64,000 nt of DNA from Cyanoderma ruficeps. Its lineage: Eukaryota > Chordata > Aves > Passeriformes > Timaliidae. Each line of letters begins with the position of its first letter. Positions within the stretch are counted from its first letter, which is position 1. Location of the stretch: contig VZDJ01000090.1 of the NCBI GenBank assembly GCA_008694505.1, positions 4,953,521 to 5,017,520 of the forward strand, given 5' to 3'. This document shows positions 1 to 14,300 of this stretch, in pieces. Position numbers and translations under genes: made by a program. The notes beneath the pieces are model-generated. The model did no database searches. It worked only from the letters and a program-made list of their open reading frames with translations, and had not been told where the DNA came from.

Positions 1-480
1 GTAGCAACGCTGTTGTTAAAAAAGGCACAGTCAAGATTAGTCACCTACAGTCTTAGTGTTAATCCCTTATCTGTATTACTAATATTTTAAAACTAAATCT
101 TTTAGAAATTATCATCACCGGTCCTGCTTCACAGTTTATTCAGCACAGGCAATTAGGTGGTTCAATTATTTCATCCTGATGTGCTGGGGTTTGGGGTTTT
201 ATTTCTTGAAGCTTTCTTCTCCTGAAATTGGCATTATTGGTTACATTTTCTCAGCCTTTTTTGCCATCTGAAATGCTAGCTGTATACCATAAGAGTAGGA
301 GGCAGATAGATTGAAATGATTTAGCAAGGTTATGTGCTTTTCCCCTCTGGCTTAGACATTAGAGGTAAGCAAACTCTGTGAAATAAACAAAACCCAAGAA
401 AATAATGATGAGGGGACAGGAGAATAATCACAAAAAAAAAAAAAGCATCTGGAAGATACAGCACCTTCATGTCCCCGATG
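1..480. other. unique noncoding DNA
   Basis: AT-leaning sequence with no convincing ORF, splice-flanked exon or recognisable repeat. It runs into the G/T-rich tract that starts at 481. Confidence 0.6.
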
Positions 481-575
481 TGGGGTTTTTTGGTTGGTTT
501 TTTTGTTGTTGTTTTTGTTTTTTGGTTTTTGGTTTTTTGTTTTGTTTTGCTTGTTTTGGGTTTTTTTTGGGTGTG
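481..575 (+). repeat. G/T-rich low-complexity tract
   Basis: About 95 bases composed almost only of T and G, as alternating T-runs and GG/GGG groups. A 71-codon ORF (405-620) that crosses it reads as F, G, C and L runs and is an artefact of the composition. The same style of sequence, in either orientation, recurs at about 8.37, 23.6, 24.4, 39.16, 41.4, 62.9 and 63.5 kb. Confidence 0.85.
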
Positions 576-2080
576 CTTGCTCCAGTAGCTTCTTGGGGAG
601 CAGGGACTCCTAGCACATAACTCACTCCTTATGCCTTAACAGGCCAAGTCATCTCAGAGGAAAAACTATGAGGGCTTGGATGCTCTGTGAGTCCCAGCAT
701 CTGCCAAAAAATATATATATTGTGTAGAAGGTTCCTGAAAGAACCAACCATCTCAGTTCCCTCCCAGACTTCAGCCGTGGAACAGAGAAAACTCTGCTGA
801 CAACCTGCTGCCTCTAACGCTGACACAGAGAAATGTTACCTAACTGTGCAGTTCATTATCTGGTACTTGGATCTTAGTGAATAAAGTTGCTGCTGAAGAA
901 ATCCCATAGCCACCAATGTCATATTAGGCAGCACAACATGCTATCAGCTCTTAAATGTCCAACTCATCAACACAAATTGGTTTCTCTGAACAGCAATCCC
1001 ATGCAGAGATCAGTTTTCCCTTGAAGCTCCCTTTTTCTTTGTTCCCCTCTGTCCTGGTTTTCTTCCTTATGCTCTTTGAATGGTCAAATCATCTCTTCTT
1101 ACATAGATCTTGAAGTATTTTAATTGGCACACAGACATCATCTGAAAACAAATATCTTTTATTGGTGGTTTGATTTGTTTCTAATGTTATTTTATTGACA
1201 ATTGTTTCTGGGTAATGATCCGAACCTTGGCAAAGCTTTTACATGAACACGTGATGCTTTGATAGGGAATGAGAGTTTTGGAGACAGCTTTGTAGCTGGC
1301 AGGCTTTGATTCAGCAATTGTGCCAACAGGTACAGGACCTACCCCTTGCTTCTGAGCAAAAGCAATTTAAAAAGTACCAGTTTTAGAGAGCTGTCTCATT
1401 GTTGTGCCTCAAAACAGCTGAGCAATAAAGGGCAACACGCAAGATAAATGTAAGAAAATCTAGCAAATTCTTGTGTGACAGTGACACCCTGCAAATTAGC
1501 AAACAGAGATGATAACAACAATATGAACAAAAAAGAGCAAAGATGGTGAATCACAACATGCACTTTATTCACCTAATTTAACAGGTGCTAGTTGCCTATA
1601 CCTTTCTAATTCTCTGAAGCAGATTTCTTAAGAGCAAGAAACCTTTGACAATATGGCACCACTCCCCTGTAAACATCAATCTTTGCTGAGCAGCACAGCA
1701 ATATTATTGTAGGTAAGGACCTTTATGTAGAAGGTATTAATGAGCCTTTTACAGATAAGGAAGATGTGAGGGAGGAACACTGGAAGTTTCTATCAGTGAC
1801 GCAGCTGCTCTGTGCAGCGGAACAGAGCGCTGTGTTTGGAAGGAAATGTGGGCTGTAGAAAATGATGGAGGATGTGCAGTTATAGTCTGTGATTTGGAGA
1901 AAGGAAGGATGAATGTAGTGGGAGCAATCATAAATGTTTATGTCTGCGTGCCTATGCAGGCATACATTTAACACTTGTAAACTCATATAGGTGGACACAA
2001 GTATGTCCTTGTGTCACTCTATGGCACAAGAGACCTCAGAGAGATGAGCAAGGAGGCCTGTGTAGTTTACTCTTTTTGTT
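576..2080. other. unique noncoding DNA
   Basis: I read both strands and saw no gene. Short ORFs at 629-826 (-) and 1723-1998 (-) have no recognisable domain and overlap other frames. A short (AT)n stretch lies near 711-720. Nothing else stands out. Confidence 0.55.
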
Positions 2081-2084
2081 TTAT

Positions 2085-2195
2085 TACACACCCAGAAATA
2101 TGGGCACAAGTAGATCTCAAGTCATTTGTCAAAGATCACCAAGGAGGTGAATAGGCCTCTGGCCTTTTGAATCCTGGACTGTTGCAGTATCCTCT
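2085..2195 (-). repeat. possible decayed MIR-like SINE fragment
   Basis: On the minus strand this reads like the middle of a MIR-type core. On the plus strand the order is a degenerate 'gaaatatgggcacaag' block, then a 'gtcatttgtcaaagatcac' block, then a 'ttgaatcctgg' block, matching the usual reverse-complement order of MIR landmarks. Divergence is high and the ends are uncertain. Recognition is by eye from memory of the family. Confidence 0.4.
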
Positions 2196-2487
2196 GAGAA
2201 ATGGTGACAGCTGATCTAGGATCTCTGCAAACTGGAAAGTGAAGGAAGAGGACTCCTAGCTATGATGAGGAAAGTGTGAAGGGTTTGTCTGGCATTCTCA
2301 CACATTTCTCTCTCCCACCTCACCCCTTGTCCCCAAAGGCCTCAGAATGAAATAAATCACATATCTTTCTCTAAAAAAATCCCCACTGTGTGTAAAAAAA
2401 CTTCTAGTGATCTACCTACATTTTGAAAATTCATAGGGAAAAAGGATTAGAGAGTTACTACTTTTTTATTTATTTAGTCTTTTAAAT

Positions 2488-2799
2488 GAAAGTACAGCTC
2501 TCTGGGAGATGTCTGGCACCTTCTTTAAAAATCTGACCTTCTTCTGATGTTTCTAATTCATCATTGAGTCACTTCTCATGTTTTCTTTTCACCTTTTCAA
2601 AATGGATTCCGTACTGCTTGAATTCACCAGGTTCTTTCAAAGTAACTACATTTGAAGTTTCTAAGACAATCTGCTTTTTTGATAGGGTGTCGCTAAGAAT
2701 CACTGAAAACATTTTCCAATTTTTTATATCCCCTGTAGTTTGCTGAGTCCCATATTTCAGAAATGGCTTGTCTAAATCTCCCTGCAAAATGCTCTCCAT
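2488..2799 (-). other. unassigned ORF, possibly a decayed coding remnant
   Basis: A 76-codon minus-strand frame (2569-2799) starts MESILQGDLDKPF and ends FEKVKRKHEK. After a single TGA the same frame stays open for 28 more codons, to about 2485, and an AATAAA lies just past that stop. A second minus frame (2693-3121) overlaps its upstream part in a different register. The composition is mixed rather than low-complexity. I recognise no family, and an ORF of this size is expected by chance in 64 kb. This could be the tail of an old retrocopy or simply noise; noise is more likely. Confidence 0.15.
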
Positions 2800-3124
2800 G
2801 GATCAGGCAAACAGTTCTTTCTAGCTGCAGGCAGTGTAAGCTTCTGAAGTAGAAACCACTTTGCCTCTTGTGAAGAGAAGTGGTATAAAAGAGCAGACTC
2901 CCTTTCAGTATAAACAAGGCTGAGACTAGCATTTTTTCAGGAGAGTAGTAGGTCCTCTTCCTCACTATGAAAATGGTACCATCATAGCTGTGTTCTGAGA
3001 GTGTTCTCTCGCTTGTGGAAGGCCTCCCCAGAAGGTTAGAGTTGCCATCAGATTTATCTGAGAAGCAAATGGGCAGGGGAGCACTGCACACCAGCTGCAC
3101 CGGCAGCATCTGCAGGGCCAAGCA

Positions 3125-6100
3125 GTTGGACTCGAGCTCCTCGCAGAGATTTGTTTCACATGCTATCTATCATCTGTGGGCAGGGGTGCAGTCAAAAGAG
3201 TGGGTTGTCTGTCTGTCCACCTGCCTGGGTTGTTGTTTTCCTGCACTTCAAAGCCTCCCATTTCTGATCTGGCTCGCTTGCTGGTCCCTCACCAAAGCTC
3301 AGGATAGCAGGTGTCTAGCTGAGCACCATGGGCAGCACAGGAGCCTGCCACGGATGGTCTGCAAATCAGTTTGCTCTGTGCAGCAAGGCTCTGGCTTCAT
3401 GATGAGTCAGAAGAAAAATGTTATTAATATTTAACGTGCAAGCCAAATGTCTCGTGTGCTGTTATTAGTTACACATCATGAGGGGTGCAGTATTGGCTAC
3501 CAGTCAATGCAGGTCGTTTCCTCCAATGTTCTCATTCTGCAGACTTAATTCATACTGTATTTTTCCATTCACTGAGACAAATATCTGCTCCATTTAAAGG
3601 AGCTTTGTCAAAATCTTCCAGCTAAATCTTTAAATTGGTGTGCCTAGCTTTCAAGACCCCTTTTCTGTGAGACGCTTGATTACTTTGGAGAGCAATTCTT
3701 CAAGCGGTAGGGCACTGCCATCTTTTAAAGAGGCTCTGTGCTGCACCTCAGCCATGAGCCTTTATGGGAGAAAGCCCTTCAGGGTCAAGGCATAGGGAGT
3801 AAGGGAAAGAGATCTGTGCTCTTTGCTTGCCTGAATCTGTTCTTAACGAACAAACTACTGCTTGGGTGTGCTTCAAGTGTAACTTTTAGGACTGTGCTAC
3901 TAAGCCAGAAACAGGGTGCTGCTGGTGGATAATCCAGATTCCTGTTTGCAGGAGGAAACAATTCAGCATTGGATGCTATGTCCCTGGTGGGTCATACTGG
4001 AAATGAGCTGCATCCTGAAATGAGCCCCATCCTGTGCTGTACCTATCAAAACTCAGGGGAGACAGTTTCCCATGTGTGACCTCTTTCTCAAGCCCCTTCG
4101 TCCACCAACTTCCAAAGATAGAATTTGCATGGTTGTTCTGCTGGGATTTTCAGAAGTCACTCACTGGGTGAGGAAGGATGGCTGCCCCTGACTTAGGCTC
4201 TTGTCCTATAGCAGCCTGATGCAATTCTCCTCTTCAGGAGGATGAGGTTTTATCCATGAGTACAAGCAATTCCTCCAAGGGTGAGAACAGTTGTCTAGGC
4301 CAGTACCTTTCCTGCAGCCTGTGCAAACAAAAAAAAAGCTTTCTGAGAAAAGAATCTGGACAATTTCTGCAGTTCCTCTTGTATTCCTCCAGCATACACA
4401 GTCATTGGACTGAGGATATTAGGAGATGCATTTCTTCCTATTTGCTTTCATATCTCTTTGTGACCTTGTTGTCCATGCATTTGTCCTGTTGTTTAACCTG
4501 CTAAATACAATCTGCCCCTGCAGCCTCCTATGGCAGCAGATTCACTACATGCTATATGAAAGAAAAAAAAAAAACAACACAACAGAAAATGAAAAAAAGA
4601 AAGAAATAGAAGCCATTGTATTCCTGGAAAAAGACACACGACTTCTAAGTAAAATATTTTTCTCTTCTTGCTTGTTTAATACTGTTTGGGAGCATTTGCC
4701 TCAGGGGCAGATTGGCTTCTTGTGAAGGGAGCGACACCAGGACTTAGAGAGGCCCTTTCTGAATTTGTGCTGTTGTCATGCAAGGCCTTGTCCTTTGCTT
4801 TCAGTTGTGTTACCCCTGATTTCCAGCAGCACAGCCTAAATTAGAAACAGAGCTCATGAGCTTCTGCATCATTCATTTCTCTTGCATTAAATTGACCAAC
4901 TCTTGAAGTCCTACTTGCTTGGAACCAGCACCAATAAGAAGATGTAATGAAGCAAAACAATCGTATTTATAAAGCATGTCTCTTCTTATGGCATTTAGAG
5001 GGAAGCATGTACAGTTCTTTTTTACTCTGTTCTATTTACAAGATGTACCCAGCTCCTGTTCATCTTGGAAAAAACAATAGCAAGAAAAGCAAAAAAGCCA
5101 TACACAGGTAATAACACTTCTGGAGGGGCTGCTGAAAAAAATAATGTATGAGTCCCAGCAGAAACAGTTGCTTTTCTGTATGAGCATTAACCCATTTCCC
5201 TCCAAACACCTATATTTTCTCATCCCCAGCTGCTCCCAATTTTATGGCAGAGTATGTCTTTGAGGCACTTCACTGGGGCAATCTCTTATTCATCAAATTG
5301 GGGTCGAACTAACTGTAGGATGCCTCACGCAGCCATGGTGCTCATCTGCACTTCATGCAGGAAAATAAAAGTTACCTTTGAAGTGAAAACTATGAGAGAG
5401 GGTTATGTGACCTGAATAGTCTTATTTTAAGACTACTCAGTCTCCTCTTAATCATCCTATTCTGACCACATAGTAACAGATTAAAAGATCAGTTCCACAG
5501 TGTCATAATTTTTGTATTTCTAAGTTTTAGCAAGCATGCTGGAATATAACAAAGATTATAAATGTGTATACAGGGCCATTTTTCTCATAAAAAATAAACA
5601 AAAGCAATTTTGGTGCAGTAGACCAAAACCAACCCAATAAAATCATTGTGTGATGTAGCAGGGAGGGCACAGATACGCACAGAGCATATTTTGAATTAAT
5701 TTCTTAATGTTATCATTAATATTCTTACAAATCATGTAGTTCTATAAAGCCCCAGTGACATAATCCTTCAGACTGCGACCTGGTGCCCACTGGTGTCGGT
5801 GGTAACTGTCAGTAGATTAAGTATGTTAAAAAAGGTTCAAAAATGCAGTAACTCTTCTCTCGATTGAATAAAAGTGAAATGTTCTTTTGCATTGGAATTA
5901 AGGTCATGGTAGTTAAGGATCCTGAAGCATTTTTACCCACTTCAGAGCCTGTGTCCTGAGAGAGAAACAAAACTTCACTTAGGAATAATTGCATTTATTC
6001 TATATTCTTTTTTTCTTTTCTTTTTCTCTTCTACTACTTTCTACCTACTGTGGAGGTCCCTGTCCATCCTACCCCAGCAAAGTAGACACATTTCAATAAA

Positions 6101-8365
6101 TGAAGTGTGTGAAGTTTTCAGAACATTCAATGAATTCTCAGGAAGGAGAATAAATTCTGGCTCTAATATCGATGCTAATAAGTTATATGCGTATTTTTTT
6201 AAATTGCAATCAGAGTATAAAGATTTTGCTGTGAATTGTAAAATTAGCCAAAGCTTCCTGGCATGTCGCTGCTGCACTTTTCTCTTCCACATGACATATT
6301 CTTAACTAAGTCAATCATTTACATGGGCTTTAAATTTAATTTAAATGTAATGAATTTAAATTGGGCTTTGCTCTATTTCAAGGTTGTTGGGTTACTTTTC
6401 TGTAAGTTAACATTCAGCACGAGGGATTCAGCTTCTGGATTTTGGTTTCAACTGCTCTCCCTCTCTCTTAAATTCCCTCCTCCTTCTCACCCCCACCCCC
6501 CTCTCCATCTTTTTCATCTTTCCACAGCAAATCTATCTACACAGCTTTTAATTGATCTGCAGCCCAGAAAGGGTTCATGGGCACAGGAAAGGGGGTAACA
6601 CAGCCAAAAGCTGCTTGTGTTAGGAGTGTGAGGATTACTGGTTGGAGCCAGCAACAGAAAAGCATTACAAGAAAATCAAATAGATATACTTTTGGGAGGA
6701 ACCATGAGATTCTCCCTGCACATGAGTGCCTATCTCAGTAATCATTCTCTTCCTCGATCAGAGTCCTCTTAATCCTCCACCCCATCACCCTCCTCCATCA
6801 AATCTCCAATACTCCTGAAACAAATCAAATCAAGAATTAACCTTTCAACCATGAAACGTTCCTTTACCATGGTACGTGTGTCCCCTCTTAATCTCTCTGC
6901 TACAAACCATGAGGCAAAGACTACTCCATTAGTGGTACTGGACTTCTAAATTTTCTACAGCTGCCCTTGTGTGCCTTTTAAAGATTCTTAAGTCCATTTC
7001 AACAGGAATCTCATGATGCCTTTTCCCAGACTCTGGAAAAAGGAGACACCAGTCTGTGACAGACTCAGCCTGGAAGAGGTTCTATTGAGGCTCTGAATTG
7101 TCTTCCTACCTTGGGACAGACAGATGCTACCTGTTGATAGGCAGTTGCATATCCTTGGGGATTTAAGGAAGCCTTTTTTTAATCACATTTGCATAAACAG
7201 GAGTGTAACTTGTCCCGGCTTGAAGAGTCAAGATGAACAATGTGGGAAAATCTGGGCAAAGTCAGGGGATTTGAATTTGAAATCACTCAAGAGGTGAGAA
7301 AGGGAGGAGTTTTCCATAGCTTATGGACTGTGTCTCACAGACCCTGATCCCAGCAGTGTTCTTGCAGAATTGGAATGTGTATGCAATATGCTTTGGGTAT
7401 TCTGCTTACATTCTGCAAAGTCTTTCTGTTTTCTTGGTTGGTTTTCTTCACATTCTATGTTCCTAACCAAACTTGTTCCCACACCTGTGTCTGCTCCTGA
7501 CAGTGCCATTTAGCTTTATTGATACCTAGCAGGGTCATAAACATTCAGTGTGTATTCACAGATTAGAGCTGCTGATTGAACTGTGGCTGCTCTCAGTTGC
7601 ACCTTTGCTCATTAATGTGATATTGAACCAGACAAAAGGTCTGTTGCATTCAGTGTCCTGACTCCAGCAAGAGCCAAAATATTTTTCTAATACCAAAGGA
7701 AAGAAAAGAAGCCTAAGTGACCAAGATATATTCAAAACAGGGTCTAGGCCCCACAGTCAATGTACACTGCAATCAGTAACGGGGAAAGATGTCCCCATTG
7801 GACTTCATAGTACCCTCTCTGTGAACTCATATCTCTAGTTCCTTTTCTCACATACAAATTTCATGTTGTGTTACTTTTTTTTCCTCCTAATTGAAGCTGG
7901 CATTAATTGATACCATTCTGTTTTCTCCCATCGGAAAGTCATCTTCACCCTGAAATAAGGACCTGAAAATGGACCTGTAAATACTACACTGTGCCATGTC
8001 TGCTTTCATCTTCAAATGAGAACTGGGGTGATGCTGCCACAAAAGTCAGTATCAGGGCTTCTGCACTGGCCACAGGCTCACTGTGGGTTAACAGAATGCT
8101 GGTTGCAAAGCACAGAGAAAATATAGCGGTTCAATAGTAATGAAGTAACAATGTACTAGCATAGCAAAAAATGGAGTGAAAATTATAGCATAGCTGATTC
8201 ATCACTGTGTTATTCTACTTAAACCAGTAGTGATTCAGAGCCAGCAACTTGGGAGAGGTTGTTAGAGTCTTTATGAAGTTTAGAGCCATTTACCAGTATA
8301 CACTCAAATTCATTTTGTTTCATTATGGCCATGATAACCTTCTGTGTTTGAAGATAGTGACTTAG
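3125..8365. other. unique noncoding DNA
   Basis: No supportable gene. It contains an A-rich stretch at 4561-4612, an 8-bp perfect inverted repeat around 5417-5435 (TAGTCTTA, 3-base loop, TAAGACTA), and an AT-rich 9-bp inverted repeat at 6338-6362 (AATTTAAAT / ATTTAAATT). Pyrimidine-rich runs lie near 6000-6035 and 6455-6510. The short ORFs here overlap on both strands and look random. Confidence 0.55.
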
Positions 8366-11300
8366 GTTTTTTAGTTTTGTTTTGGGTTTGTATATTTTTT
8401 TTCCTCTTGAAGGACAAATCTGTGGCTAAATTTCTTCTGCCATACAAAAACTCATTTGGAGAAATATTATTAAGACCACAGCTGTAAACCTGTAGTAGGT
8501 TGTAGCATCATGGGATACGTGTAGCAACTTCGAAAAGTAGTTTATCACTTCTATGCACTTGTAAATGCAGCAAGCCTTTCTACTCTGTGTTATTCTTGCC
8601 ATGTAATTAGACATACTTAGAGTTTTCTTGATCTAATATTTCTGAGAGTTAGGTAAATAATTTATAGGGTACTCTCCACAAATGGATACAATGTGAATTC
8701 AGAGCTAATCTGCTCCTCTGGAGGTACATAAAATTATCAAGCTTATACAAGAGCAAGCTAATTAGGAAGCAATCATCATCAACAACAGCTGTTCTTAGCT
8801 CAGTGAAGGGCGGAGGCTTTTCTTGCACAGTCCACTCATCCATTTCCTCTCCCCAGCTTTCCATGAGACAAGCATCTCCAGAGCTACTCCTGTGCAGCAA
8901 TTCCTGTCACTCTCAGTTCAGTGTTTCTGCTGTCTAAACAGGGAGTTCATATCCAAAACAATTTGTCAGCATTTTTCTAAGGCTTTTGCTAAGGATGGAT
9001 GCATATCTGGAGAGTGGTAGAAGGGGAAGGATAGGTTGAAGTGTCCAAAGTACGGTTTTCCCCACTGTCTCAGAAATGATGAGTGCATACTTATGTAGAC
9101 TACACTGTTCTTTATATCGTCCCTAGTTTTTCAGCCAGGGTGAAAACTAAAATGCACATCAGAAAACTGAATTATTTCTACAGCAGTACTGTAAAAAGGT
9201 AGTGGCTGAGAATGTTGCAGTCAGCCCTTCACTGGCCTCACCTTTGTTCTTTTTTAACCCCATTATGAGCAGGGCTTGGCCCATTGGGCAGGAGATACAT
9301 CAACTTGTACCTCAAAAGTGGATAGTAGCTCTCCAGCCAGAAGCATGCACGAACTCAGCAGATACCCTTTTTTCTTGAGTTCCCATCACATCACATGATG
9401 GAAAGCCAAGCCAGGTGCTCTTTATTGAAACCAGGATTACCTGCTGATTCAGTGTTCCTGCCTCAGTGCCCACGGGGAAGTGCTTGCTATTAGCAGAGTC
9501 TTTGTGTTGTGCAGGTGAGAGATGGAGAAGTAGGAATCAGCTGTGGAAGGTCTGTGGAGAGGGAGAGATGGAGAATGGGACAATGGGGTTTTCATGATCA
9601 TTGAACTCCCAACTCCCTCATATTCTCCAGTAAATCAAAGACCAGTGAAACTCTGTGTGGGGAGGAGATGACATGTTGGCCACAAGGCTGGAGGCACGTG
9701 CTGCTGGAGACAGCTTTTATCCTCAGGAATGAATGACTGGAAAGTTTTTAGAAGAACAGGGTATCTGCAAATGTTTTTACAGCGCTTTTCCACTTGATTT
9801 CTACTTTTGGTCTCAACAGACCACCCTTCAGCCACCAAAGCTCTGACCCCAAAGAAGGCCAGAGTCTCACAGAAAACTGCCTGGAGATCTGCCTGTGGCC
9901 ATCTCCATTTCTTATTGCTCTCCTCCCACTGGCACAAAACAAGGAGAGCTGAGGGAAAGGGAGAGCAGACTATCAGTGGAAAGGCTTTGAGAGACCTTGT
10001 GAAAGGTAGGCTTCTCCTTGGCAAACGGTGTTGCCTGTCATCATGTTTGATCTTTCCTATGGTTTTTATGGCTGCCTAGCAGAGGACTTCTGCCAGAACT
10101 GGACAGACATGCCTGGGAAGTTAGGAGGCTTCTGGCAACATGGAGAAGCAGATCAGTTGTCAGCTGTGTCAACAAAACACAGACCAAGGTTACTGGCTTT
10201 GCCGTGCCTTCCACCTCAGGAAGGAGGAGGCAGAAGCTCCAGAACAATGGGGTAGCCCCAGCTTTGGTTTCCCTCTGTAGCACCTGATGGAAGTCATCTC
10301 TTTAGAGGAGTTATCCTGTATTCAAGCCTGGTTTTCATACTGCACACAGTGGCCTGCTGGTACAGAGCCAGCTATTTGCCACCACAGGGTGCAGAGGGGT
10401 TATTCAGTCTCCCACAGACTCAGGAGATGCAAAAGAGGAGACTGAGTTTGGGGAGAGGAAATATGGGTGTCAGAAGAGGAATTCGGGGTTGGCAAAGCCT
10501 CTGACAGCTTTATAGATGAAACCGCTGCCAGATGTTAATTGTTTTCTGTGTAGTTTTCAATTGATCTGTAATTTGACTGTAGATTCCAGGCTTTTATAAT
10601 AAATTGTGTACAAAGCTAGCCACTTAAGGAGATAATAAAGACTCAAAGGCAGACAGAGGCATAAATTTGCACTTATCCAAGAGTAAGAGATGAGTTAGAG
10701 CCTCTCTGGCAGTCTTTTTTTCCCCCTTCTTCCTCCCTTCTTTTTTTCTGTTGGAGGAGCATGAAGGAACCAGAGTTCCTGTGCTCTGTAGACAGAGGAG
10801 AGAAGTTGAAGGTCAAATCCCAGCTGTGCTGCAGACACATTCCTTTTGGTGGAGATGCCTCAGCATCCGTTTAACTGGCAGATTAAAGCTCCTGTTTGCT
10901 CTGATGGTGCAGGAGCCTTTTCACTGATCAGACTTTCTCCTCTGTCTTGGTTCATTTATGCATACCCACACTCACTGGTGTGTCCATCCATCTACTTTTT
11001 TGTGTTATCTCTGCAGCAGCTCCTGCCTTCACTTGCTGTGGTAGAAGCTTGCTATGTTAATAACCTACATGGCTTAAGCAGAATGAAAGAGTTTTCCCTG
11101 ATTTTTTTTTTTCCCCTTAAGAAAATGTTCTGAGGAACTCAGTGGCTTTTCTTTATATTCTTACAGGAAAAGTGCATGATGTGTAGATGACATGGTGCTC
11201 TGAGTAGTGTCAGGGCTGTGCATAGCAATAAGTTGCATAAAACTACTGACATGATAAATTGCAGAAAACAAAGAGACTATTGAGCAGGAGTCACTATGAA

Positions 11301-14300
11301 TGTGAGCTGAGCTCCACTCCTGAACTCACCATTGGCATGAGAGCCTGAGCATCAGGTACTGGGAACTGGTATTTTTCTGATGGCTTCAGCAAAGCCAAAC
11401 TGATTTGCATCACCTGATTGTATGGCTCTTTCCCATCGGTTCTGTGAAGGCTGACGGTGTGATAATATAATTTGCAAGACACTGAGAACAGCCGCTGTGC
11501 TGTTGAATGGTTCAAAGGCCTCTGCAGGAGGCACTGCCATTCTGAAATGGTGGAAAGAGAGAGCATCTTCTTTTTCTCCTCCCTGCCATGCAGGGTCAGA
11601 CCTGAGAATGGCCAGGTTCTGTCCATGCCGCCCTTTGATGCTTCGAGTGCATCCTTCTCCCCAGTGCTCTGTTTCTTCTTTCATACCTAGACATGTCTAT
11701 ATGTTCCTTACAGGTCTGTTTGCAGCCACGATACTCACTGCATTTAGGTTTTACTTGGAGTTGTTGTTTCAAAGGAGTGTTGAGGCCTGGTGAACACATA
11801 AAACACTTCTTTCTATGGTTCTAGCTAGAGGTTGCTTTTGTGTAAAACCCCCTGCATGACAGTGTACATTTCAGGGGCTGTATGAGGCTCTGTGCTGGTG
11901 CACAAAAGCATTTGTCTGCCACTGACTGTGTGCATTCCTGTCTGACAAAGTACATGGGTGACTTTGCACAGTTTTTGTACCTTATGAAGGATTTTTTAGC
12001 GCTTTTGTGATTTTCAGCTGGGTTAGTTGAGGTCTCTGGGTGTTTGTCTGTCTAGCAGTTGGCTTTGTTTGGTTCCTTGTCTGTGAACAGGCCCACAGCA
12101 ATGTTCATTTGTGTTTGCTGAAGGCTGTAAGACGTGTGTGTGTAATCTGCTCCAATGTGTGCCCATGTGTGTTTGCAGGAGGCTCTGAGGATTTTACCCT
12201 TTCACACTCTGCCATCTCAGTGCTCTCCGTGTGTGTACGTGAGCGTGGCTTCCCTGCCCTGTCCCTGTAGCACCCTAAAAAAAACAGGATGCCAGCCAAC
12301 TGCTGGCTCACAGTGTGGTGTAGACTACCTGTCACATATGATCAGCTCTTCTGCTGTAGTTCACTATGACAAGCTCTCCTTCTTGGTGCACAGATCTGGA
12401 GCCGAATGCATGCAAAGCAGCATTGTGCAAGGTGACGGGCGCCCTATTTTGTGTATAGTTGGAGTCATGCCTGTTACCCTGTGATGCTGAGTAGGAAATC
12501 CTCAGTGAGATCACTTTAAATTTTTTTTTTTGCTCTTCAGTTGCATAAAAGATCATTACACTGGGGTTCTTACGGCAAAATCAGTTCCCCTGCTGAAGGG
12601 GCAATGAAGAAAAGTGAACAACAAGAATAGTTTTTAATGCCTGGGGGCACTAGTGGGGCTCTTGGGGCTGCAAGAGCCATGGGACTGCAAAGCCAAGGAG
12701 GGCACTGCACTGACAGAGCTCATGGGGAAACCCAGGGCTGGAAGAGCTGGCACAGGGGACTGCATGAAAGCACAAAGCTGTTGTGAAAAAATGCCCTTTT
12801 AATTTGTTGTGATCTTCTTTATGGAACAGTTAAATTCTCCCATACCAGTTAGAACATCCTCATGACAGAAAAAGCAGTGAATAGGTAAGCGCTGCAAGCT
12901 GGGTATAAACCTTCTCCCTTTCCCCCTCATGGTTGGCTTGCCTCAAGTGACATGTCTGTGATGCGGGAAATGGGCCATTTTATGGTCTAAGATAACCATT
13001 TTTGTAAAGGCTGAAAGCCTCACAACCCTCTAGCGTTGGCTTTTTACCTTTTGATCCACAGCACTGGTCTTCACCATTTGGCAATAATTCGCTATATCCA
13101 TGTTTATCTTCTCGTTGTGTGATCCTCAAAAGCAGAAGGCGAGTGAGGAAAGGATTGCTCAGTTTTTTCCTGCAGACGCAGACAACGTAGACATCAAGCT
13201 GGGGTTGAGGAATGTGTCTTTCCTCTAGTTTTGTCGTTTCTTCCTCTCTCTCTGTTGCCCTCTCCTCCTTCAGGGTGCCTTGAACTTGTCAACATGTAAC
13301 ACTTGGAGCCCTGTGTTTTCCAACAGCACCTGTAGAGAGGGTGGCTCTCTGCCTGGGGAATGACTGTGCTTTAGAGGGGGTGGGTTATCAACACAAGTGA
13401 AAAGGGGTGGTGTGTAGGTGTGTTTTTACTACTTCTGCCTCTGGTGGAAATGTCTGAAAGAGAAATCATATCTCAAGGACATTCTCCTCCCACTTTGGAA
13501 TCACTTAGCCAGCTGGAGAGAAGCTTTGAAATATGTCCAGTTCAGCCAAGCCCTGTGATGGGACTTTTATTCATGCTAACAAGACAAGTCACCATGAAGT
13601 ACCTGTTTGAGGAGTTTCAGAGATGAGTCCCCTTCCCTGCGGCAGAGATGCTTCTCACTCCCTAATCAGCACCTCTCCCAGAGAGGTTGCGCAGTCCATG
13701 CTGTCTTTGGGCAAGTTGCCCTCCCCTGAATCTTGTCCACACCCTGTTATAATTAAACAGCCTAATCTTTAAGTGACCCTGTGCCGTGACGGCTGCTGGA
13801 GGACCTGCAGTGTCCAGACATGCATAATTACTCACTTCAGAGATGCTGTGCTCGGCCATCCAAATGAGGAGTCCTTCACCCCCTTATTTGGAGGTTCCTG
13901 TACCTTTTCTCCTGTGGTGCCAGGCTCAACCCCTTGCTCGTGGGATTTGCTGGCTATCATTAAAGCTGTCTTCTGCCTGCAGTCCTTCCTGTCATGCTGA
14001 GGACTACTCTTTCCCTTTCTGCCTGCAGCAGCTTCAAGTTCTCTGGTGAGGGTCCACATTTGCAGGGCTGAGTTCAAGTTACTGCTCTAGTTCAGTGGGA
14101 GATTTTGAAGCCCTGGAGGATTTGCTTTTGTCTGGATGATCCATCAGTGGAAAGTTAGTAGCCCCACAGCTTGAGGGGTACTTTATCTTTCAATGGGGCA
14201 GAAGAAGGGGCTGTATTGAATACCTTTATCAGGGAAGAATTGAAGATTCCACACAAATGTGATGAACTGCTGAGCACGTGTGTGTAAAAATATTAGTTTA

